NCBI GenBank assembly: GCA_018647025.1
Contig: JABGTQ010000135.1
Span: 1-7,888, forward strand
Direction: 5' to 3'
Source: Nitrospina sp.
GTDB lineage: Bacteria; Nitrospinota; Nitrospinia; Nitrospinales; VA-1
DNA: 7,888 nt
Part shown: positions 1 to 4,962 of the stretch, in pieces
How the letters are laid out: each line of letters opens with the position of its first letter
Position numbering within the stretch: position 1 is the stretch's first letter
Program-made: the position numbers and the translations under genes
The notes under the pieces: generated by a model
Databases searched by the model: none
Seen by the model: the letters and a program-made list of their open reading frames with translations, nothing else
What the model was told of the DNA's origin: nothing

Positions 1-92
1 CACTCTCTAGCCAATTTCTTAGCTTCTAAAATTTGGTTAAGGGTCATTAATTTTTCAATTTTTTCTTTTTCATCGGTTCCGGTTATGTTGAA
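1..92 (-). pseudogene. In-frame continuation of the Sel1 gene past the TAG
   Basis: Read in the same frame beyond the TAG, the next 30 codons are open and give FNITGTDEKE, KIEKLMTLNQ, ILEAKKLARE, with the window ending on the two bases TG of the next codon. This matches the usual end of bacterial Sel1 proteins, where W-F-N-I-A is followed by a short acidic linker and a final helix of the type MTPxQIxEAxxLAREW. The match shows that the reading frame, and not only the DNA, has been kept after the stop. A single G-to-A change in the coding strand (TGG to TAG) would explain it. The true end of the gene lies outside the window. Confidence 0.75.
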
Positions 93-494
93 CTATTTAT
101 GAGCTTGAATGTAATCTAACTTGCCTGTTTGTTCGTTTGCATAAAGATGTCCAAGGTTTGATTGTGCCATCATTTCTCCTTGTTCTGCTGCAAGTGAATA
201 CCAGTCAAATGCCTTTTGAAAATTCTTTTTAACAACTTGTCCTTTGTAATACATCAGTCCTATTTTGTATTGTGCTTCTGCATATCCTTGATTCGCAGAA
301 AGCAAATACCAGTGATAGGCTTGATCATAATCTTGATTAACCGCCTGTCCAATTCTATAAAGAAAACCAAGGTGGAATTGAGCCTTTGCGTTTCCTTCTT
401 CGGCTAGAGGTTTAAAGATGTCAAAGGAAATTTGATAGTTACCTTTATTGAATGCGTCAATTGCTTGTCTTAGTTTTATTTCGATACTTTCCAT
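93..494 (-). CDS. Sel1-repeat protein, truncated by in-frame TAG
   Basis: The 133 codons before the first stop encode helical Sel1-like (TPR-related) repeats, about residues 27-63, 64-99 and 100-133. Each carries the family pattern A-x-A-Q-x-x-L/I-G-x-x-Y followed by a W-Y or H-K at the repeat end (AKAQFHLGFLY, AEAQYKIGLMY, MAQSNLGHLY). Sel1 repeats are protein-protein interaction scaffolds; no partner can be named here. There is no signal peptide or membrane segment, so the product should be cytoplasmic. The ATG at 492-494 has no good Shine-Dalgarno. The stop at 93-95 is a TAG after AHK, where the family normally reads HKWFN or HMWFN; the frame then continues with typical Sel1 C-terminal sequence. 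The gene is therefore either a fresh pseudogene or carries a sequencing error. It lies 40 nt downstream of the glycosylase gene. Confidence 0.85.
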   Translation of the reverse strand: MESIEIKLRQAIDAFNKGNYQISFDIFKPLAEEGNAKAQFHLGFLYRIGQAVNQDYDQAYHWYLLSANQGYAEAQYKIGLMYYKGQVVKKNFQKAFDWYSLAAEQGEMMAQSNLGHLYANEQTGKLDYIQAHK

Positions 495-524
495 TAGTGT
501 AGACCCGCTAGAAATTATTTAATC

Positions 525-530
525 ATTATA
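525..530 (-). promoter_or_regulatory. Possible -10 element upstream of the Sel1 gene
   Basis: Read on the minus strand, a perfect TATAAT lies just after the TAA stop of the glycosylase gene and about 30 nt before the Sel1 ATG. No convincing -35 sits 16-18 bases upstream, and TATAAT arises easily in AT-rich DNA. The Sel1 gene may instead be read through from upstream. Confidence 0.25.
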
Positions 531-534
531 TCAA

Positions 535-1149
535 TTATTTTGAGACTCGAAGTTGACTTGATGGAGGTAAGTTTTTGAAAAGTTTCTTAAAGTCTTTTTT
601 TTGTTGGTCTAGAGAACGTTTTGTGTAAATGACACGTGGGCTTGGGTGATAAAGAGGAAATAAAATAAATTTGTCTATCGGTAAAGGTCTTGCGACGACA
701 TCTGAGAGTTTATATCGAGTTTCAAAAATACGATTAATCGCTTGAAGTCCTACTCCACCTATAGTCGAAATTATTTTTGGAGCTATGATGCTAATTAAAT
801 TTTCTAAAAAAGGAATGCAGTTATCGATCTCTTTTGTGGTAGGACGTCGATTATTGCCATCTTTCAGAGGATTGCACAATACGGCGTTGGTAATGAATAT
901 ATCTTTTCTCTTGAATCCGATATAGTTAAGGAGGTATTCAAAATTATCTCCTGACCTGTCACCGTGAAATGGGACGCCAGTTCTCCCCGAACCAAAGCGA
1001 CCAGGTGCTTCAGCAACAAACATAAGGTCAGTATAGATGGAGCCATTTTTTAAACTTAGTATTGCAGGGAGGTCAGACATTGCGGGGCAAATGCTGCACT
1101 TAGATGATTTATTTGATAATTCCCTGAATCTTTTTTTTTTGTCGTACAT
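535..1149 (-). CDS. Uracil-DNA glycosylase family protein with Fe-S cysteines
   Basis: This 204-residue protein belongs to the uracil-DNA glycosylase superfamily, which removes uracil from DNA at the start of base excision repair. Motif A is AEAPG at 46-50, followed by RTGVPFHGDRSGDNF around 56-70. ITNAVLCNP covers 86-94, and the motif B histidine is in YHPSPR at 167-172. Four cysteines (C18, C21, C92, C111) fit the spacing of the [4Fe-4S] ligands of family 4 and 5 enzymes. The GRTG...GDRSG stretch resembles family 5 (UDGb) more than the family 4 QGRPFVGRAG pattern, so the exact family and substrate range are unsettled. The ATG at 1147-1149 is the only possible upstream start, because an in-frame TGA lies two codons before it. 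The nearest good Shine-Dalgarno (AGGAGG) is 22 nt away, inside the preceding small gene, so translation is probably coupled to that gene. The stop is TAA. Confidence 0.9.
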   Translation of the reverse strand: MYDKKKRFRELSNKSSKCSICPAMSDLPAILSLKNGSIYTDLMFVAEAPGRFGSGRTGVPFHGDRSGDNFEYLLNYIGFKRKDIFITNAVLCNPLKDGNNRRPTTKEIDNCIPFLENLISIIAPKIISTIGGVGLQAINRIFETRYKLSDVVARPLPIDKFILFPLYHPSPRVIYTKRSLDQQKKDFKKLFKNLPPSSQLRVSK

Positions 1150-1152
1150 GGG

Positions 1153-1278
1153 TCAACTAGTACTACTTTTTTCCTCCTCTTCCTCTTCCTCTTCCTCTTC
1201 CTCATCGCTTGATCTACAAATAACAAAAAAACCAACAAGCATAAGGGTGCTGGCAATAATTGTTAAGATCATATCCAT
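1153..1278 (-). CDS. 41-aa one-helix protein with an 11-glutamate tail
   Basis: This short reading frame fills the gap between the CopD-like gene and the glycosylase. It begins MDMILTIIASTLML and continues to VGFFVICR, giving one hydrophobic helix at about residues 3-21. RSSD follows, then eleven consecutive glutamates (26-36) and a KSSTS tail. A single-pass membrane protein with a strongly acidic tail is the simplest reading. The start is supported by AAAGG at 1288-1292, nine bases upstream, which overlaps the TAA of the preceding gene; the second ATG two codons later is less well spaced. The gap to the preceding gene is 12 nt. The TGA stop is followed by CCC and then the glycosylase ATG in the same frame. 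I do not recognise the family. It is not CcoS/FixS-like, as it lacks the SGQFDDLE motif. Support rests on context, ribosome binding site and a plausible helix, not on known homologues. Confidence 0.5.
   Translation of the reverse strand: MDMILTIIASTLMLVGFFVICRSSDEEEEEEEEEEEKSSTS
1176..1203 (-). repeat. Hexanucleotide tandem repeat coding for poly-Glu
   Basis: Four full copies plus four bases of a 6-bp unit (CCTCTT on the plus strand, AAGAGG on the minus strand). It encodes alternating GAG and GAA glutamate codons. Because the unit is two codons long, slippage would add or remove glutamate pairs without shifting the frame. The downstream edge also provides the AGGAGG at 1172-1177 that could recruit ribosomes for the glycosylase gene. 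Confidence 0.85.
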
Positions 1279-1290
1279 AATGCGCGACCT

Positions 1291-1704
1291 TTAAAACGGT
1301 TTAATAGTGGCAAGATAAATCATTCCAGCCCCGATTAAAAAAATAGGGATATGGACCATCATTGCATATTTTTTTGGCAACACGTCAGTTTGGATCTGCT
1401 TGCCATTAAGAATGCCAAAGACTATTAAAATGATAAGTAAGCCTAGCTTAAGAGACATCCAATTATTTTGAACTTGAGAGAACACATCTATTGTATTCGC
1501 TAATATCGCCCCAGAAATTATGGTGACTCCTAAAATAGGATAGTAGATAAACTTATGAATTCTTTTTTGTACATTTTTAACACCGGCTACTTCTTCTTGT
1601 TTTTTGAGCCGTAAACGAAAGACGACTATCAAAGACTGAAGGAACAGGGTGCCTACAACGAGGCACATTGATATAATATGTAAAGTAAGGGTAAAGTTTT
1701 TCAT
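1291..1704 (-). CDS. Four-helix membrane protein, CopD/HemJ-like
   Basis: This 137-residue protein has four predicted membrane helices at about 5-28, 53-70, 83-99 and 114-133, with a basic loop (RLRLKKQ, KNVQKRIHK) between helices 1 and 2. The first helix carries LHI with H9; a second histidine, H50, opens helix 2; H118 lies in MVHIP in helix 4. Helix 3 opens NWMSLKLGLL, with tryptophan and lysine spaced four apart. That layout recalls the CopD, DUF2269 and HemJ families of small inner-membrane proteins (W-L-x-x-K-L in the third helix), some of which bind heme or copper. The match is by pattern only and no function is claimed. It starts at an ATG with no clear Shine-Dalgarno, 25 nt after the upstream membrane gene. 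Its TAA overlaps the ribosome binding site of the 41-residue gene, so the genes are probably co-transcribed. Confidence 0.75.
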   Translation of the reverse strand: MKNFTLTLHIISMCLVVGTLFLQSLIVVFRLRLKKQEEVAGVKNVQKRIHKFIYYPILGVTIISGAILANTIDVFSQVQNNWMSLKLGLLIILIVFGILNGKQIQTDVLPKKYAMMVHIPIFLIGAGMIYLATIKPF

Positions 1705-1729
1705 AGTTTGTTAGCCATGGGTTTTATAT

Positions 1730-2176
1730 TTATGATTCTTTTTCAGTAGGTGGCAATGGATCATTTTTCCAATAGACGCTGCTAGCTGCAATCAATGCCA
1801 TTCCAATTCCACAATAAATTGAGGCTACTACGACATAACCGCCAAGATAGGAATTAAACTCTCTTAGTAAGAACCCAAGTATCATCATTCCCACTATCAA
1901 GCCGTAAAATGGACCAGAAAAAATTTGATGAATGCTTAACGGGGGAACCAATTGGTTAATTCGGTTGCGATTCCGAAGGGCTGTCTTACTAAGAACAAAT
2001 TTCCCCTTGATTATACCTATAACGACTCCAAGAATGATAGAAATGATGAGAGTCTCTTTACTGGTATTTTGCTCTATTACAGCTAAATTATAGAGACCTG
2101 ACCCACGATAAATTAAAAATAATCCAACTATAATCCATATCAACCCGGCTATTTGTAGTAATCGTTGTTTGCCCAA
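1730..2176 (-). CDS. Four-helix membrane protein of unknown function (TTG start)
   Basis: This is a 148-residue integral membrane protein with helices at about 6-23, 40-57, 88-105 and 112-134. It has a short proline-rich acidic tail (NDPLPPTEKES). The most distinctive stretch is GIIKGKFVLSKTALRNRNRI at 54-73, a basic cytoplasmic-type loop after helix 2. I recall similar GxxKGRFVLSKTA loops in uncharacterised bacterial membrane proteins but cannot name a family. The initiation codon is TTG at 2174-2176. It is chosen because GGAGGAG lies seven bases upstream, the strongest Shine-Dalgarno in the window. The gene heads the cluster with the CopD-like, small acidic and glycosylase genes, and is separated from the DUF1566 gene by 94 bases. 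Confidence 0.75.
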   Translation of the reverse strand: MGKQRLLQIAGLIWIIVGLFLIYRGSGLYNLAVIEQNTSKETLIISIILGVVIGIIKGKFVLSKTALRNRNRINQLVPPLSIHQIFSGPFYGLIVGMMILGFLLREFNSYLGGYVVVASIYCGIGMALIAASSVYWKNDPLPPTEKES

Positions 2177-2183
2177 CTGATTT

Positions 2184-2190
2184 CTCCTCC
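2184..2190 (-). promoter_or_regulatory. Strong Shine-Dalgarno deciding a TTG start
   Basis: On the minus strand GGAGGAG is followed by AAATCAG and then TTG. The seven-base spacing and near-perfect anti-16S complementarity support TTG as the true start of the 148-residue membrane protein. Confidence 0.8.
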
Positions 2191-2243
2191 CTAAAAAAAA
2201 TCTCTATTCTATCGTAAAATAAAAGTTACGTAGAAATAATTTT

Positions 2244-2273
2244 TAGTTTTTAAATTAATATCTATAAAAACTA
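2244..2273 (-). repeat. AT-rich inverted repeat at the DUF1566 stop codon
   Basis: On the minus strand TAGTTTTTA, whose first three bases are the stop codon of the DUF1566 gene, is followed by 12 bases and then its exact reverse complement TAAAAACTA. The arms are nine bases with one G-C pair each, so the stem is weak. No U-run follows directly, so a classical terminator is doubtful. It could mark the 3' end of the DUF1566 transcript or be chance in AT-rich DNA. Confidence 0.3.
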
Positions 2274-2699
2274 TTCAACTAAATCTTTATTGCGAACAGG
2301 TCTAGCAGCCATGCGTCCAGTTTTACTTTTAAATAATTGCCGTATTTCCCCATTCCTTAAGTCTAAAATATAACCTTCGTTTCCTAGCATTGCTTCATGA
2401 ATCCAAATAGTGGGGAGAGGACCTTTTGGGAAAATCGGGTTAAGATAGAGCCTCTTTTCATATTTATCGTAGTTTTCATTGTCTATATCGTATAGTGTTT
2501 GAGCTTCTACAACACTTGGAAGTCTCCAGTCGTTGTGGCCCGCGAATTTGATACCACCTAAGTTTAAAGCATAATCATTAGCTTCATCCCAACTAAACCA
2601 CTTTATTTCTTTTTGCCAGGAGTCTTCTCTAAGCCAAGTTAGATTATTTGTTATATCGGTGATCGTACCATCTCCATTATCTTCGTAAACAGCTTTCAT
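2271..2699 (-). CDS. DUF1566 / Lcl C-terminal domain protein
   Basis: The 142-residue product consists almost wholly of one DUF1566 (Lcl_C) domain. The entry signature DNGDGTITDITNNLTWLR occupies residues 7-24, then WDEANDYALNLGG at 37-49, DWRLPSVVEAQTLYD at 57-71 and the closing RMAARPVR near 129-136. This domain is often found in exported proteins or lipoproteins, alone or beside collagen-like or other repeats; its biochemical role is not established. Here there is no signal peptide or lipobox. In-frame codons upstream of the ATG offer no ATG, GTG or TTG before a TAG, so the protein is apparently cytoplasmic or exported another way. No clear Shine-Dalgarno is present. The gene begins 38 nt after the synthase gene and stops at TAG. 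Confidence 0.8.
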   Translation of the reverse strand: MKAVYEDNGDGTITDITNNLTWLREDSWQKEIKWFSWDEANDYALNLGGIKFAGHNDWRLPSVVEAQTLYDIDNENYDKYEKRLYLNPIFPKGPLPTIWIHEAMLGNEGYILDLRNGEIRQLFKSKTGRMAARPVRNKDLVE

Positions 2700-2737
2700 A
2701 ATAATTAAAAATCTTATTCTTAGGTTTTGAAGAAATA

Positions 2738-3835
2738 TTATCTAGGGATACTATCTAGAGATAAACCTTTAAGTCGTTCTTTTAGTTGTTCTATATTGAA
2801 ATCACAGGCACTTTCAAGATTTTCTGTTTTTAATATATTAGAGAATGACCGCCGGAGTAAACTATTTGACCAGCAAATGAAAGGTGTTCTCTGTAATATT
2901 CTTCTTACAGTAATACGAGAAATTTTAACATTCGCACCAGAGTTTAACAAATCATGATTATTGTGGAGTTCGGCCACTGTTTCCATTGCCATCCATAATG
3001 GCCAAATACAAAATAATCGAATCCTGGCATAACTTCTTGGAATGGCAAGTGTAAAGTCCAAGGCATCGTTAAGATGTCCGACGGTTTTGTTAAGAAGATT
3101 TTTCAACACCTTCAGATTCTGTTCAGTCGATTTACCCGAATGGAACTCTTCAGGAGTTGCCCCGCTGGCTTCGATATAGGTTCTGGGTACATAAGACCAT
3201 CCACGACTTCGATCTACAACAATATCCTTGGAAATGTTTGTTGTCTGGAGGCCGAGACCAAAAGAGACAGCATTTTTTCTCATTTTTTTTTCATTTGATT
3301 CAGGTAGGTTTGGAATTACACTGATAAAGAGATCGCATAGCATTTCGCCGACGGCACCGGCAACAAAATAGCAATACTCTTCAAGCTCTTTTACGTCTTC
3401 CAATAAAGTGATTTTCTCGACATCAAATTTTTTTTGAAAATATGCCATACCCTGCGCCATTGTGCAGACAGAAGAAATAATTTTTTGTTGGTGGACTTCC
3501 TGGAGAGAATCAAAAATATTAAAAACTCTTTGGATATTTTTCAAGAGATCAATATCTGAAGGGCTGCCATCAACTAAAGATGTCTGCTCTGTCCATTGAT
3601 CCAAGGCAGAGTTTCTATTTTTTGTATTTTTTAAGATTGAAGCAAAATTAAGCAGAAATTCTATCTTTCGAGAAGGTTCAAGTTTGCAAGCATCTTCCAC
3701 CGTATCAATCGTGCGGCAAAATAGATAAGCAACTAGAATACTTTTATGAAGGTCTCCTTTCAGTACTGAAATATTCAAAGCAAAGGTTCTGCTGACTTTA
3801 GGTAATGTGGAGATACAATAGTTCCAATCGTCCAT
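2738..3835 (-). CDS. Squalene/phytoene synthase family protein
   Basis: This 365-residue protein is a head-to-head prenyl synthase, which condenses two C15 (squalene) or C20 (phytoene) diphosphates through a cyclopropyl intermediate. The family marks are present in order: KVSRTFALNI near 13-22, the first Asp-rich motif DTVED at 44-48 preceded by FCRTI, YCYFVAGAVGEM at 154-165, and the second Asp motif with RGWSYVP (NISKDIVVD, 200-208, then 211-217). The second motif keeps the DxxxD pair but is changed from the usual RDxxED. The C-terminal part has IPRSYARIRLFCIWPL at 265-280, typical of squalene-type members, so farnesyl diphosphate is the likelier substrate; phytoene or dehydrosqualene products remain possible. 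It starts at an ATG without a Shine-Dalgarno and has a possible nearly leaderless promoter. Position 137 nt downstream of ispH supports an isoprenoid role. No hpn or carotenoid partner gene is in the window. Confidence 0.87.
   Translation of the reverse strand: MDDWNYCISTLPKVSRTFALNISVLKGDLHKSILVAYLFCRTIDTVEDACKLEPSRKIEFLLNFASILKNTKNRNSALDQWTEQTSLVDGSPSDIDLLKNIQRVFNIFDSLQEVHQQKIISSVCTMAQGMAYFQKKFDVEKITLLEDVKELEEYCYFVAGAVGEMLCDLFISVIPNLPESNEKKMRKNAVSFGLGLQTTNISKDIVVDRSRGWSYVPRTYIEASGATPEEFHSGKSTEQNLKVLKNLLNKTVGHLNDALDFTLAIPRSYARIRLFCIWPLWMAMETVAELHNNHDLLNSGANVKISRITVRRILQRTPFICWSNSLLRRSFSNILKTENLESACDFNIEQLKERLKGLSLDSIPR
2739..2764 (-). repeat. 13-bp-period tandem duplication at the synthase 3' end
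   Basis: On the plus strand TATCTAGGGATA (2739-2750) is followed one base later by TATCTAGAGATA (2752-2763), which is 11 of 12 identical with period 13. It covers the last codons and part of the stop codon of the synthase gene. Because 13 is not a multiple of three, the two copies are read in different frames. Confidence 0.5.
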
Positions 3836-3849
3836 AAATAAAACAGTAA

Positions 3850-3878
3850 TTTAAACCCTGTTACCTAAACTTTTCCAA
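3850..3878 (-). promoter_or_regulatory. Possible promoter of the synthase gene
   Basis: On the minus strand TTGGAA (3873-3878) and TTTAAA (3850-3855) are 17 bases apart, each matching 4 of 6 consensus sigma-70 bases. Transcription would start only about 8 nt before the ATG, which fits the lack of a Shine-Dalgarno. The rest of the 137-base gap (3836-3972) shows no other clear signal. Confidence 0.3.
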
Positions 3879-3972
3879 ATAGAAAAATTGAACTGGAAAT
3901 AAATTTTTAGCAGGAATCAGGTTGTTAATATTAGATATAAAAAATCGTGAGAGCTGTTAGTGAAGAATGAAG

Positions 3973-4851
3973 CTAATGCAGGGCTGGTTCTGAATCTATT
4001 TCTTCCGCGATTTTTAAAATAGCCTGATGAGCTTCACTTATGACATGTTCGGGAGTGCTTGTGCCAGCAGTTATTCCTACATGTTCTTTTTGGTAAAACC
4101 AGCTCTTATTTAGCTGTGAAGAACTCTCAATGTGATGAGCCTCTATACTTTTTTCATCGCATACCTGAACTAATTTTTTTGTGTTTGACGAGTTGTACCC
4201 TCCAATAACTATCATGAGGTCGACTTGTTCGGCCAAGTCTCTAACAGCAACCTGTCTATCACGTGTTGGTTGGCATATTGTATTGACGAAAAATACTTCG
4301 TCAACATAATCTTTGCCTCTAATTTTCCTGATTAGATCTTCCACCTTTTCTACTTGCAAAGTGGTCTGGCTCACGATTCCAAGCTTTCTTTTTTTTGATT
4401 TTTCTATTTTTTCTATATCATTTTCTCCGCTGATGACGAGATATTCCTTGAGATCACCTACAATACCTTTTACCTCGACATGGTCTTGTTGACCTATAAC
4501 AACAGGAAAATAGCCTTTTATTACCATGGACTGGATAGTTTTATGTACCCGCATGACAAGAGGACAGCTGGCGTCGTAAACGGTGAACCCTGCAGCTTCA
4601 AGTTTATCTTTTGTTTTCTGTGCAGCTCCATGAGCAGTGATCATTACTTTCTTAGTTTTTATCTGGTCAATATCGTCAATATTATTGACTAGAGATACGC
4701 CATTGTTTTTAAGAGACTCATTGATTTGTGGATTGTGGACCAATTGCCCAACAATTGTGAGGTTCTTCCCAAATTCCGGAGTCATAGCCATAGTGATAGC
4801 GTCTTCGACCCCAAAACATGTGCCTAAAGCACTGGCAAGTGATACCTTCAT
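3973..4851 (-). CDS. ispH: 4-hydroxy-3-methylbut-2-enyl diphosphate reductase
   Basis: IspH (LytB) is the [4Fe-4S] enzyme that reduces HMBPP to IPP and DMAPP, the last step of the MEP pathway in the cytoplasm. I place the start at the ATG at 4849-4851, giving 292 residues beginning MKVSLASALGTCFGV. With this start C12, H74 (HGAAQ), C96 (DASCPLVMRVH), H124 and E126 (DHVEV) fall at the same numbers as in the E. coli enzyme. The third cluster cysteine is C193 (NTICQPTRDR). The SQTTL threonines, the NSSN loop and the AGTSTPE serine are all present. An AAGGA sits 11 nt upstream. A longer reading from a TTG at 4912-4914 would add 21 unconserved residues and has no ribosome binding site. The gene ends in TAG. 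It lies 111 nt downstream of sdhB and upstream of the prenyl synthase. Confidence 0.96.
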   Translation of the reverse strand: MKVSLASALGTCFGVEDAITMAMTPEFGKNLTIVGQLVHNPQINESLKNNGVSLVNNIDDIDQIKTKKVMITAHGAAQKTKDKLEAAGFTVYDASCPLVMRVHKTIQSMVIKGYFPVVIGQQDHVEVKGIVGDLKEYLVISGENDIEKIEKSKKRKLGIVSQTTLQVEKVEDLIRKIRGKDYVDEVFFVNTICQPTRDRQVAVRDLAEQVDLMIVIGGYNSSNTKKLVQVCDEKSIEAHHIESSSQLNKSWFYQKEHVGITAGTSTPEHVISEAHQAILKIAEEIDSEPALH

Positions 4852-4862
4852 AACTGAATTAA

Positions 4863-4867
4863 TCCTT
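4863..4867 (-). promoter_or_regulatory. Shine-Dalgarno supporting the short ispH start
   Basis: AAGGA on the minus strand, 11 nt before the ATG at 4849-4851. Slightly long spacing, but it is the only such site near either candidate start. It favours the 292-residue form. Confidence 0.55.
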
Positions 4868-4885
4868 AAAGTGGATGGTGTTTTA

Positions 4886-4914
4886 TTACTAAAGTTGCAG
4901 ATGGATTTTAACAA
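4886..4914 (-). promoter_or_regulatory. Weak candidate ispH promoter
   Basis: TTGTTA (4909-4914) and TAGTAA (4886-4891) are spaced by 17 bases on the minus strand, in the gap between sdhB and ispH. The -35 matches 4 of 6 and the -10 only 3 of 6 consensus bases. If real, the upstream TTG codon would be part of a promoter and not a start codon. Confidence 0.2.
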
Positions 4915-4962
4915 AAACGATGGAGCTTGCCTAGTAAAATGAAATTTAAACTATATTCTCTT

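Noticed and set aside
93..95. TAG as a reassigned sense codon
   Set aside because: TAG ends ispH and the DUF1566 gene at sensible positions, so it works as stop in this genome.
216..407. Plus-strand frame opposite the Sel1 gene
   Set aside because: Antisense shadow of a clear Sel1-repeat coding sequence; no recognisable protein features.
864..1256. Alternative minus-strand frames of 60 and 66 codons overlapping the glycosylase and the small gene
   Set aside because: The glycosylase motifs and the microprotein helix lie in another frame; the 66-codon frame is a frame-shifted reading of the GAGGAA repeat (KRKRKRKRR).
1037..1294. Plus-strand frame of 85 codons with a poly-serine run
   Set aside because: It is the antisense of the glycosylase N-terminus and of the glutamate-codon repeat; the serines come from TCC/TCT in the complementary strand. 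No ribosome binding site or family resemblance.
3836..3972. Terminator or riboswitch between ispH and the prenyl synthase gene
   Set aside because: The T-run after the ispH stop is not preceded by a convincing stem, and I see no conserved RNA pattern.
4480..4942. Two overlapping plus-strand frames opposite ispH
   Set aside because: The opposite strand carries fully conserved IspH; these frames have no family features or start signals.
4852..4962. Rho-independent terminator after sdhB
   Set aside because: No stem of useful strength with a U-run is visible in the minus-strand reading.
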